NCBI GenBank assembly: GCA_015179025.1
Contig: WHUX01000012.1
Coordinates: 663,711 to 727,710, forward strand
Origin: Terfezia claveryi
Taxonomy: Eukaryota; Ascomycota; Pezizomycetes; Pezizales; Pezizaceae
Length of the DNA stretch: 64,000 bases
Reading direction: 5' to 3'
The notes under the pieces are model-generated. The model did not search any database, was not told the origin of the DNA, and was given only the letters and a program-made list of their open reading frames with translations. The stretch's first letter is position 1. Each line of letters begins with the position of its first letter. Position numbers and translations under genes: made by a program. Positions 36,545 through 46,849 of the stretch are shown here, piece by piece.

Positions 36545-38410
36545 CTAAGCCTCGAGGTTTTCCCGCTGTCTCCACAGTTCCACTAAGAATTTACTAAATT
36601 CTCCACTCGTCTCCTCCTGAATCTTACGCAAGAGATCCCCTCTGACGGCCTGCTCCGAATTGCTTCGCCGTAGTGTCACATAACTAGCGTCTACCTCGCG
36701 CAAATAAGTTCCTCTTTTATAAATCCCACCATTTCCGTTCGGCTTTGTCCTACCTTCTAGTATTTGATCCTGCCACACCAGCCTTACAACTATAATTGCA
36801 AGCTCTTCTTGTTTTATATTCCTCAGCGGGAATTTACCAGACTTTCCGAGCCGGAATCCAGACTTAGTGAGGCTTTCTTCCACCATCATAGCATCTCTCA
36901 TAGCTCTGTCCCTCGCTGAGGATAGGATATACAGGAGTGTATCTTCCAAGTCACGATGGAATCTTTCATCAATCCGTTCCTCCAAAGTTTCGGTGTCTCC
37001 GGAGATATCCTTCCACTTGTTGCTGATACTTGCAAGCCTGTGATAGCTTGCGGAGACAAAATATTCCAGGACTTTATCGACATCAAGCTCTCCTGTGAGT
37101 GCAGCACTGAGGTCGAGGATATCTCCCTGTAGTTCAACGTGTGGGATAGGGGTACCAGGGTCCTCCCAACGACGAGCAGCAAGGAGAATGCCAAAGAATA
37201 GTTTTCGAAGATTCCCGCGTACATCCCCCTCCAGTGCTGACCTAAGTGTCTCCGTTTCCTTCCCCGCCACCATTGCTCGTTTGCGGGAAACAGCTTCATA
37301 CTGAGCTGCAATTGCCTTGATCTCATGGTTGGTCCTACCCAACAAAACTAATCGCAGGTATTCCTCGTTGGTCCCTGCCCCGACCATGGCTCGAAACAGG
37401 ATATGTGCATCCAGCTCTAGGGGCCCTGCGACTAGCGCACGGAGAAGACTATGAAATCCACTTGAGAAATGTCTAGAAGCCGCATCCACGACATCAAGGA
37501 GTTCCCTAGCCTTTGGGGTTGAGAATTTACGCCGATAGGCGAGTTTGCGTGATGCGATGTCGAATGGGTGGGAATGCCTTGAAAGGATATTTATCAGATC
37601 CTCCGTATCAGGGTGACTGCTAGAGAGAGCAGTGATAATCCGTTGTGTATCATGCTCAGCCTCTGAGGTAGAATACCATGTTGTCTCTTCTATTGTGATG
37701 AGAGAATAACCAGGGGTCGTAGGTTCGCTCCGAATATTTACAGAAGGACCAAGCTGACCACCATCACCACCGCTTTCATGATGTGGAATGGGAGGTTTAC
37801 TGTATCCATATGGCCTCGAGGAAATCAGACGCTGTGGAAGTGGTGCTTGCTGTGATGGATTCCTAGATATGTGTCTATCGGGAAACTCTTGATGGGTATG
37901 TTGATGAGCATGCACATGCTAGATTAGAAACCTCATGAGCATATGTGAATTTACGATAGACAAGAAGCTTCAGGATCATGAACTCACCTGAATTTTGGGG
38001 GAATCCACCAGTGAAAGAGAGTAGTGTTCTGGTTGTGGATCAGCACGGAATGGCTGCCAGTGTTGGTTTGCAGTACACATATGTGTGTAAGCCGCGTTAC
38101 CCTTGTGAGGGAGGCCGGTAGATGGTGATGGAAAACGCACTGGCTCAAGCTCCGTCTCTACCGGAATCAAACCAGGCTGTTCTAAGTCCGCCAGCAGAGG
38201 GAATTTAGACGCTTCCGCATGCGTTGCAGTGCCTTGTCCACGATCAGTTGGTTGAGGAAGCTGGTTACGTTTGTGCAGAGGGGCCTGAGGAAGCCACGAT
38301 CCGATAGTCAAGAATGGTGCTTCCTCGTCATAGATATCACCCGAGGCTTTGACAAGCCTGTGAGCGCCTCGGATTGAAAGTGGTTGCGTAGTATCATCTT
38401 CTGCAGACAT
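36545..38410 (-). CDS. Fungal annexin with long N-terminal extension (598 aa)
   Basis: Exon 1 is 38410-37988 (141 codons) and exon 2 is 37918-36545. The intron 37987-37919 is GTGAGT...CTAG, phase 0. Residues 1 to about 215 are polar and rich in Pro, Gln and His (HVHAHQHTHQE at the exon junction), with no signal peptide. The C-terminal part, from about residue 220 to the end, has the helical annexin repeats. The clearest is LELDAHILFRAMVGAGTNEE followed by LRLVLLGRTNHEIKAIAAQY, with the GxGT calcium loop at about residues 321-324 and the R-T-N-x-E-I core. Annexins bind acidic membranes in a calcium-dependent way. Other repeats are divergent, so the number of working calcium sites is unclear. 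The gene looks intact and is convergent with the giant gene across a 3.6-kb spacer. Confidence 0.9.
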
Positions 38411-38833
38411 CTTGGTATCTGTTCCGAATTGCGAAATATGGACGGAGGTGAGCAGGTATGGTACAGTTACTTATCTAAGCCGAAGGAGGCACATACCCCA
38501 CTGCTGACACACCGACAACACCGTGCAGGACGAGCCCACTTGGTCAATCTCAAGAACCAGCGGGTTTCCGGCGTCGGAATAGGAGCTGAGCAAGAATATC
38601 TGACTTTTGCCAGAAATACCTGAGAACTACAAAATCCCCTACGAGGTCAAGTTTCCAGCTGTTGAGCTTGGCCGGGCGAATTCGGTCAAGGATTTTTCAC
38701 ACTACGTGAAGTTCTAAGTTGAAGGGTACTAGAGTAACATACTGCGTAACGATCGACACCCACGTGACGATCGACACCGGCCCCCTGCCATTGCTATAAT
38801 ATTCCAATATCTCTATTAATAGATGTGATATCG

Positions 38834-40593
38834 ATGTAGTAAGAACAATGAATATAGGCTAAAAACACCCAAAAAAGTCAAATTTAATATCTCCAATCCA
38901 CTCTGATCTACCCTAAACCCTCTATAGTATCTGAATTCATAATACTACTTATAAGTACCTTTCTAGTATAATTTACTCCTACCTAGCTTATACTATCTAT
39001 AATAACTACTATTAGCCACTATAGATTTCCTAAAGGTTTATGCTATAAGCCTTATTAGTATAGACTCAAGCTACTTATTATTTATAAAACTATATAGATT
39101 GTAAACTATACTACTTTATAATATTTTTGTAAGCTAGCCCCTTTAATATAGAATTTTAGCTATTTTAAATAATTCAATTAAGCTATATTTATAGTACTAC
39201 AATTTCAAAATCTTAGGGTACTCCTTTATATAGTATTTTAAGTTTAGTATGTTTTATAGCTTTTGAAGTATATAAATTTCTAACTAAGTGTTATATATTT
39301 AAATATATAATATATTCAGCCTTAAGAGTCTTAGTAATTATAATACTAAGCTATTTGATTCAATACAGGTTTAGCTAAGACTTTTAAAGGCCTTTAATTT
39401 ATTTTTATAACTAGAACTTCTTCTTTATACTATTATTAAGTTTTTTGAGAGTTTAAGAGTTTATATATATTATATTATCTCTAAGATTAAAACTTATAAA
39501 TTTCTCAAGCTTCAATTAAGCTATATTAGCTTAAGTATAAGGTAAGTACCTTTACTATATGCCTGTATTCAATACTAGTACTAGTACTAGCCCTACTATA
39601 TTACTAATATAAGTCTATAGTTAATATATTTGAGCTATAGTTATAATAAGGGCTTTAGAGACAAGACAACCAAGGGGTATACTAGGGCAAGAGTAGGGCT
39701 AGAGTAAGACATACATGTAGAAATGCTATGTATATAACTAGAGGAAGACTGGAATAGGGCAGAGGCAAGAGGTAAGAGATATATAGAAGTAGTTGCTATA
39801 TATATTAGAAAAAAGCAATTAGACTATAGAGTTATTTATAAGATAAGATAAGATAAAGAGAGTGTATAAGGGAGGTACACCATTGCAGAAAGAGGCAAGG
39901 TCTGTATTAGCATATAAGATATTAGATAAGGATCTAATGATAGTATGAGGGATAGAGCTATATATATATACATAATTTTAAGATAAAGTAATAGAAGGAA
40001 TAAGCTTTTTGAGATCCCTATCTTGAGAGCTAAGTAGGATAGCAATAACTTATCAGCTATATTACAGGTGATACCTAGAGTAATAATAAGGAGGTAACTA
40101 ATAAATAACAATATGATACATGAGTAGGATACAATCTGAGTATCAAATAGGACTTAAGGTAATACTCTATTACCTGTGATTGCAAGTGATAATAAAGACA
40201 ACTAAGCATACCATTATAATACTATCCCCTCTTTAGGGTGGAGCTCTAGTGATAAGGAGGCTTAAGTACAACAACTAGTAAAATCAATACAAAATAATAA
40301 TAATAAGAACAAGAATACTAACTCTGAACAATAACAAAGATACAAAGTTATAATATTAGTTGACTGGGTAAGGCTTCCTAAAGTATTATTAATAGAATAA
40401 GGTGACTAAATCCTATGCATTTTCTAAGTCCTCTGCAGGTTGCCAAATAGCTTCCTCATCTCCTAACTATTTGACTTTGTACTGAACTTGCCTATAGTAC
40501 TTTCTGGAGTCCAATACATCTTTAACCTCCTACTTTTATTTACCTGCAATTACTATGGAAGGAGGTAGAGGGTACTTTTGTCCTAAAAAAGGG
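38834..40593. other. CpG-free AT-rich block (mutated repeat DNA)
   Basis: Reading every line, I find no CG dinucleotide from 38834 to 40593 (1,760 bp). Base composition is strongly A/T and the sequence is dominated by TA-rich words with stops in all frames. Its right end contains a recognisable gypsy chromodomain relic. This is what repeat-induced point mutation or exhaustive deamination of methylated CpG leaves behind. Confidence 0.85.
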
Positions 40594-40599
40594 TCGCTA
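40370..40599 (-). pseudogene. Gypsy integrase C-terminus/chromodomain relic
   Basis: Read on the minus strand from about 40575 down, the degraded frame gives a proline-rich YPLPPSIVIAGK, then EVKDVLDSRKYYRQVQYKVK, then a stop at the conserved Trp position, then LGDEEAIWQPAEDL. This is the classical chromodomain of Ty3/gypsy integrases, with Trp and Gln codons turned to stops. It is cut off at 40600 by LTR0. Confidence 0.8.
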
Positions 40600-40684
40600 T
40601 GTAAGAAAGTAACTTACCTATACTCTATAACTAACTTTCTCTCACAGAAATATATTTCTTATATATTTTCTTACTTAGCAAGCA
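40600..40684 (+). repeat. LTR0 fragment 1
   Basis: Begins TGTAAGAAAGTAACTTACC. It is homologous (inverted) to the gypsy-3 LTR at 57330-57419. It is interrupted at 40684 by gypsy-1; the sequence resumes at 49644 after the AAGCA duplication. Confidence 0.8.
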
Positions 40685-41365
40685 TGTAATGAATGGTACT
40701 AGACAGTATTCATTCGGTACTGTTTATACAATCTATATTCGTAGGCACGGACGTTTGTGTATTTCGGTTCTGCTGAGGTAAGACCTCAGAAGGGTAGGGA
40801 GATTACTATGTGGGACATTCCTGAAGGGAACAGTAATTAACTGGTGTAATCTATCTTATATGATTTGTGATATCTAAGCTATATGATCTTGATCTGATCG
40901 GAATATAGGCTTGCTTGTTCTGAGTGCTTGCTTGGTTGCTTCTTATCTTTCTGTAGATTCCAGAGGGAATCCAGCAGCCTATTTATACTCCTCTGAGATC
41001 TGATGACTAAGGAAATAAATACAATAAAGGGTGGCACACCAGAAGGTGGTGCGCTGTACAAAAGGGGTCATGTGGCCATAGTAATGAGTCACACGCCATA
41101 AACGATGGTTATGTAGCCAGAGTAGTGACTCACACGCCTTTAAACAGAGGTCACGCGGCCATAATGAGGGTGTGCTCATATGGTAAGTTCCATGGAAGTT
41201 CCCATGGCAACTTCTGTGTGCTATGGACGCTTATAAAGCAATAGGAGGTGGTAGAAGGCTAGTCCTTCAACCGAGAGGCTTAGTTATATAATATAGTAGT
41301 AATATAGGAAATACAAAAGTATATAATCAATTATATAAGCAATGAAACTAACGTTCTCCATTACA
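40685..41365 (-). repeat. gypsy-1 3' LTR (681 bp)
   Basis: Terminal repeat TGTAATG...CATTACA. It contains repeated 30-bp-scale blocks with GGCCATA and TGAGTCA/TGACTCA (41085-41091, 41126-41132). Other family members in the window: 48961-49638, 53904-54581 and 63752-64000. Confidence 0.95.
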
Positions 41366-41513
41366 CTTCCCCACATAGAAGGATTTCCTATCCTTACTTC
41401 TTTCACTCTGCTATATTGGTTTCCATACGTCCTAAGATTTGATGCATTATTAATATATTAGCATTAACATGAATATCCTTGGTGTTTCCTTAACTCATAA
41501 TTCTATCTCGTTC

Positions 41514-42938
41514 TTATTGGATAAGAGCTCGGGTCTCATCTCTGGTTCGTGGTCCTTGTTTTCCTTTAGTCCTTAGACGTCTCTTGAATGTGTCTTCCAT
41601 ACTTCCGGTCGTCCAGAAGTCTTGAAGAATTTCAGTGGTGATGTCCTTAGCATTTACCCAGGAATCATATTTAGGAGAGTATCCTAGCCATCTGACCTTA
41701 TATTGTCTTTCTCCAGTTCAAGGAGGTGTTCTAAATTCTAATATCTTTTCAACTTCATAACGATCTTCTTGAATTGGTTCTGGTTCCTGAGATTGTTTGT
41801 GAGGGAACTGGGTGGGATCGATTTTATAGTAGGGTTTAAGTTTGCTGATATGAAAAGTATTATATATAAGGTGGAGGTCAGGTTGACTGGATAGGTCTAG
41901 GCTATAGTTATTGCGTTTTCGATTACTAGAAATAATGGGAAATGGGCCTAGCCATTTTGGTTTGAGTTTGGGTGAGACATTCGATAGGTTGATATTTTCT
42001 GAGGAAAGTATAACTTGTTGTCCGACTGAAAATTTGGCTATATTGGGTAGTCGTTTGTTCGCTTGAGATGCTTGAGTCTTCTTGGCGTCATATAGGTTTT
42101 TAGATGTTACCTCATGATGTTCATTTGCGGGTACATATGCATTAATAGGGTATGGAAGTATCGATACGCCAAGATATGCATTAAATCCAAAAAGTGTAGA
42201 AAAGGGACTATTCTGTCTAGTGGCATTATACCTAGAGTTGAGTTTCAACTGTATCTCTGGTAGTTTCTGTAGCCAATCAAATCCTTCGATTTTACAGGCT
42301 CTTGCTACTTGTAGAATTTCTTTGTTTACAATTTCCGATTGTCCGTCTGCACGTGGATGATATGCGGTGGACGGTTCCAACTTGATTCCTTTATTCCTAG
42401 CCCAATCTTGAAAGTGCGTTGACATAAAAAGAGTGTCGCGGTCAAAAACAATACAGAAAGGGTATCCCATTGTCGGGACAACATGAGTATCAAAGGTAGC
42501 AGTACATTGTTCTGCTGTGAAATTATCTGAGACAGGAATAAGAAACTTGAATCCTGATTGTCTATCGACAATCATCCAAAGTCGTGAAATACAAACTACA
42601 TGATCTTCTACAACAGGAATATTCGGGTACAAAATTGAACACTTAGTAAACACAGGTGCTACTTTAAGAAAATCTATCGATATGTCCATCCATGGCCTGC
42701 TTGGTACATGTAATGGGGTTATGAGTCCAAGTGGTACCTTGTTGGAATACTTTGTCCGTTGACAAGTATCACAACTTCTGATATAGTCCTTAGTTGGTTC
42801 TGCAAAGGACTGGTAATCATATCGGTCAGTAAGATATTTCATCGTTTTTTCAATGCCATCATGAGCGGTTGCTTCATGTGCATCTTTAATAACCAATTCG
42901 AGATAGTTCTTACCTTCGATGTTAAAGGTAGAGGGCAA
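41514..42938 (-). pseudogene. gypsy-1 integrase and chromodomain (one in-frame stop)
   Basis: The zinc-binding HHCC begins the segment (HEATAHDG, then CDTCQRTK). The catalytic core shows the three acidic positions: MIVDRQSG, VFDRD and SEIVNKE. The 406-codon frame ends at 41718 with TGA inside the chromodomain, between FRTPP and TGERQYKVRWLGYSP. Past the stop the same frame continues about 67 codons to a TAA at 41514. The stop is most simply explained by CGA to TGA. The chromodomain is expected to direct integration to methylated-histone chromatin (known for chromoviruses). Confidence 0.9.
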
Positions 42939-43184
42939 GACTAATCTCCATTGTCCTTGTCGGTTCTTGACATAAAAATCCGTCTCTTCTTCTATGATCC
43001 TTACAGTTCACAAAGGTATCATAGTAGTTCTTCCAGATAGGACATACTCTCATACATAATTGATATGCAGCTTTCATACCTGTACCTTAGTCAAGCCACT
43101 GTGTGATGAAGTAGTCCTTGTCGTCTTCCCATCCGTCGCTGATGTGTTTCTTTTCAATGAGCTTGTTGAGTGTCGGTTCGATCC

Positions 43185-43970
43185 TCATGTTAAAGTCATT
43201 GATGGTGGGTTTCTTCTCCTTGCATGTAGAAGCATTATGTCCTGAGAACTTACAGAAATTACAACGCTGTCTGGAGGTCTTGGTATCTTGAATAAAGAGG
43301 GTAAATCTTCGTCAATAGCTACTATCTTTTTAGAATGAGTAGTGACGGCAGCGGTATTGATTGGAATTGCGTTACTACTGCTTGCGGTTGCAGCTGGTTG
43401 TTGAGGTGCATTCCATGGTTGTTGTGGTGCAACAGGAGTATCCATGATCTCCTGTTCCATTTGTCGGTTGGTCATCTGTTCGGTAGTGTTACTGAACTGA
43501 ATGCTGGGTTGGAGAGTAGGTCGTGTCGGCTTGTTGGTAATCCATCTTTTTGCCCATTCTCCGATTTTCTAGATAGCTTCTTCGCAGCTGAGAGCTGGTA
43601 GAGGTGGATAAGCCGGCGTTTGTTGTACTGGTGCTAGTTCCTTTTGAGGCTCATTTGTGGATATGATATGTGCAATACGAGTCGTAAGGAATTCCTTCTC
43701 CTTCTTAAGAACTGAGGCTGTCAGGTTACAGTTCAAACTACCATGTCCGTGGTGGTTGCAGATTGCACATCTTTCAACGGTAAACATGCAGTTGTTCATG
43801 GCGTGGGAGCTGCCATGAACTGGACAGTAAAAATCATGGCAAAAGGACTAGTGCATCCTTTTGTGTTGTTGCCAATTGCTATGAGCAAGGTCGATAGCAA
43901 TTTTTTTCGCTTCTTCAGGAGCGAGGGTATTTTGTTGTGCGTTTTCAGAAGATGGAGGCCTATATCTTAG
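43185..43970 (-). pseudogene. gypsy-1 zinc-knuckle region between RNase H and integrase
   Basis: Three Cys/His clusters in two frames: CPVHGSSHAMNNC (a CHHC variant) and CAICNHHGHGSLNC at about 43830-43720, and CNFCKFSGHNASTC near 43263-43222. They are separated by Gln/Pro/Ala-rich linker (APQQPWNAPQQPAATASSS). The frame differs from the integrase frame, so at least one shift lies between. Such an array is not part of the usual gypsy pol order. Confidence 0.8.
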
Positions 43971-43981
43971 TCCAAGAACTG

Positions 43982-45554
43982 TTAAGGGTTTTTCTTGTTT
44001 ATATTGGGTACACGATCATACCCACTGAAAACTTCTTCTGGTATAGTAGATAGAGTCTCGTCGTCTGAGGACTCTTCTTCCTTCATCATGTCATATTCGC
44101 TTTCTTCGTCTGGGATGCCCTCAAAGTATGGACAGAAGATATGGTGTCCAAGTTCTTCGGCTCTTCCACGACATTTGTTGAAGTCGTAGTTGACATGCTT
44201 GAAATTGATAGCTCCATGAGAAACCATATTGTTCTGAGTAGAGGTTTCTGGTGAGTGGAAAGTTCTTAAAGCGTTGGTAGAGATGTTGCAGTTGTAGGTA
44301 TGATTAGGAGGATCGATGCTGTTGGAGATATAATCGTCCTCAGTGGTGGGAGTGTCCAAGTATTTATGCTTCCTTGATTGTGCGTCTGCTATCAAATTTT
44401 CCTTTCCTGCAGTGTACTGTATATCTGTATCAAATTCCATTAGGTAATCTTGCCATCACCTCAATTTCTGGCTTGCAGGTGTTTGAGTATGAAAGGTTCC
44501 TAATGGTTTGTGGTCGGTAAGGATAGTGAACTTGTGACCTCTTAGTTGTGCTTTAATAAATTTTAATGAGTCAATAATCACTAATAATTCTTTTTGAAAG
44601 GTAGGATAATTGAGTTGTACTGGATTAAATTTTCTAGAGTGGAAGCATGATGGTCTGATGTGCATCAACGGTCCTTGACCTATCCAAGATCCTAGTCCTA
44701 CATCACTAGCATCACAGACTAAATATTTGGGTTCAGTAGATTCATTATTCCAGGGTTTTAAAATATATGGGGAATTCACGAGTTCCTTGAGTTTTTCAAA
44801 CGCTGCGTTATAAGTATCTGTCCATTCCCATTTCTTTGTTTCTTCTTGCAGTTCTAACAGGGTGCTTGCATACGATGCCAAGTCAGGAATAAATCTGCTG
44901 AGATAATTAACGATTCCAAGGAATTCTCTAAGATCCTTTTTTCTTATAGGAGTTGGAAATGATAATATAGTAGTCCTTTTTTTGGGTCTACATATAATCT
45001 ATCTGATGTCAAAACGTGTCCTAAGATTTCCAATCTTGGAGTTAAGAACTGGCATTTGCTTTCTTTGAGATAGAATTTCTCGTCCTGTAGACGTTGAAGT
45101 ACTTTCTTCAATAATTCTACATGTTCTTCATACATTTTGAGAATATAATGATATCATCGATATAGATAATTAGGTTTTTATAGACCATGTCTTTAAAAAT
45201 TTCATGCATAACGCGAACCATGGTAGCTGGTGCGTTACGATCCCCTTGTTGCATAACTCTACTTCTGAAATATCCCATGTGACATAAAAAGGTAGAGTGT
45301 TGTTCAGATTCTTTATTGTTCCTGATATTAAAAAATCTGTCGGCTAAATCAAGCTTAGTCCAAATGGGATTCTCTGCTACTAGTTCAATTGCTTCATTAA
45401 TATCTGGCAATGGGGTGTGGTCTGGTTCGACGGCTAAATTGCAGTCTCGACAATCATTGACATGTCTAGCTTCTTCCAGTTTATCTCGTTTAGGGATAGT
45501 GAATATGACTACAGCATTTGTGTCATTTTCTACTCTATATATGCGACCTGACAC
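43982..45554 (-). pseudogene. gypsy-1 reverse transcriptase and RNase H
   Basis: RT from 45554 down: WTKLDLADRFFNIRN, the GYFRSRVMQQGDRNAPATM segment and the catalytic YIDD (45153-45164). The thumb/connection is at 45135-44944 (CQFLTPRLEILGHVLTSD). RNase H is at 44881-43982 (YLVCDASDVGLGSWIGQG, FHSRKFNPVQLNYPTFQKEL, LTDHKPLGTF, IQYTAGKENLIADAQSRKH). There are frame breaks near 45120, 44910 and 44450. Confidence 0.92.
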
Positions 45555-45809
45555 TTCTTCTTTGACTAATTTGTCATGGATTTGTTGTCTAAATTGATGT
45601 CCTGAGGGTCACCATTTTGGTATCCAAGTAGCTCCTGCTTTTGGTTTGATAGAGTGATTAATTTTTCTTAGTAGAGGTAATTCCCATGGAATTGTCTTGG
45701 GAAATAATAAGGGAAACTCCATTATGGGGTTGAATTGTTTCTGTACCATAGAAACAGCTGTCACGAGTTCTCTTTCTGAATCGGTTTCTTCTGCGTCACT
45801 AATATTTTC

Positions 45810-46292
45810 CTAATTATCTGGTTCACTATAATCTGTGACTAATTCACAGCTGACCTGTGTATACGCTGATCTTATACCATTCGCCATAGTTCTAGATCCC
45901 TTCCATACACTTAGCTGGAATTGTGGAATGTTTTCCGGTTGGATAGTAACTGGTTCCTGATGGGCAGGAATTATTGCTCGCACTTTGCTGAGAGCAGGTT
46001 CTTCTAGTATCATGTCCAATCCAGTCAAATGAGCTACATAGAACGTTCGTTCTTCTACATAACCTATCCAATCAAGTTTGATAGTACAAGCTTTGTCTAT
46101 CGTTCCTTTTGAGCCTTTAATTGCAGTAGTTAACGATTTCTTCTTAATACTTCTAGTCGGTATTTTGTACAGGTGTACGAATTGAGAATTAATTAAGTTT
46201 CCTCCCTTCGTTTGGAGATCAATTAAAGCTAGTGCAGAGTGTTCGTTAGCTTTAACGAATACCTTGCTAAAATCTGGTACCTGTTTTGACAA
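45810..46292 (-). pseudogene. gypsy-1 aspartic protease region
   Basis: LALIDLQTKGGNLINSQFVH stands at the position of the retropepsin active site; the usual D-S/T-G is replaced by DLQTKGG, so the enzyme may be inactive. The following segment (TFYVAHLTGLDMILEEPALS) has the typical second half of the fold. Confidence 0.8.
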
Positions 46293-46847
46293 GAGTCGTT
46301 CCTTGATTTTATCCTTGTTGCTTTTATCCTAGTAGCTATCGGCATAGCTAAATCTTGTGCGGCTGTACGCATGGGTACCTTATTTTTTCGTTTCCTACAG
46401 TCCTTGTAGGAGTGTCCAGGGTTCCAACACCATAGACATTTCTTGTCTCTAATTAATTGCATCTTTGTCTTCTGATCCAATTTTTTTGTGATAGTGTCCC
46501 AATCTGATTCTTCTAATTTTCTGTGTTGGGTTTGGTGTTGGGATTGCTGCTAGGATTAAATCCTGTTTTTTGTCATTGATTCTGGACCCTGAGTGGACCA
46601 TGACTCCATTTTCATTCCGAGGGTGTTGTCGTCGGGATGTATTTGTTGTGGATGGTGGGGTAATATCCTTCTTGGAAGCTTCATATGACTCCGCTTGATG
46701 CATGAGCTGATCATATGACCATTCTTCTTTAATTAAAGGAATTAATGTAGCTGACATATATGGCGGCAGGTAATTAAGAAACTTTCTTCTTTTTACTTCC
46801 TGCGATATTGATTGTTTGCCATCCTTGTCAATCAATTTGATTTGCAT
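46229..46847 (-). pseudogene. gypsy-1 gag C-terminal part with zinc knuckle
   Basis: 46847-46449 is the gag core (RRKFLNYLPPYMSATLIPLI). A shift leads to 46480-46229, which contains the nucleocapsid zinc knuckle CLWCWNPGHSYKDC. The N-terminal part of gag would lie at about 46850-48560 but is split by stops; a Ser/Thr/Pro-rich piece can be read there. Confidence 0.8.
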
Positions 46848-46849
46848 TT

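Noticed and set aside
40600..40684. LTR0 as the 3' LTR of the neighbouring chromodomain relic
   Set aside because: The relic is on the minus strand while LTR0 reads on the plus strand, and the integrase C-terminus is cut at the junction, so LTR0 is a separate insertion.
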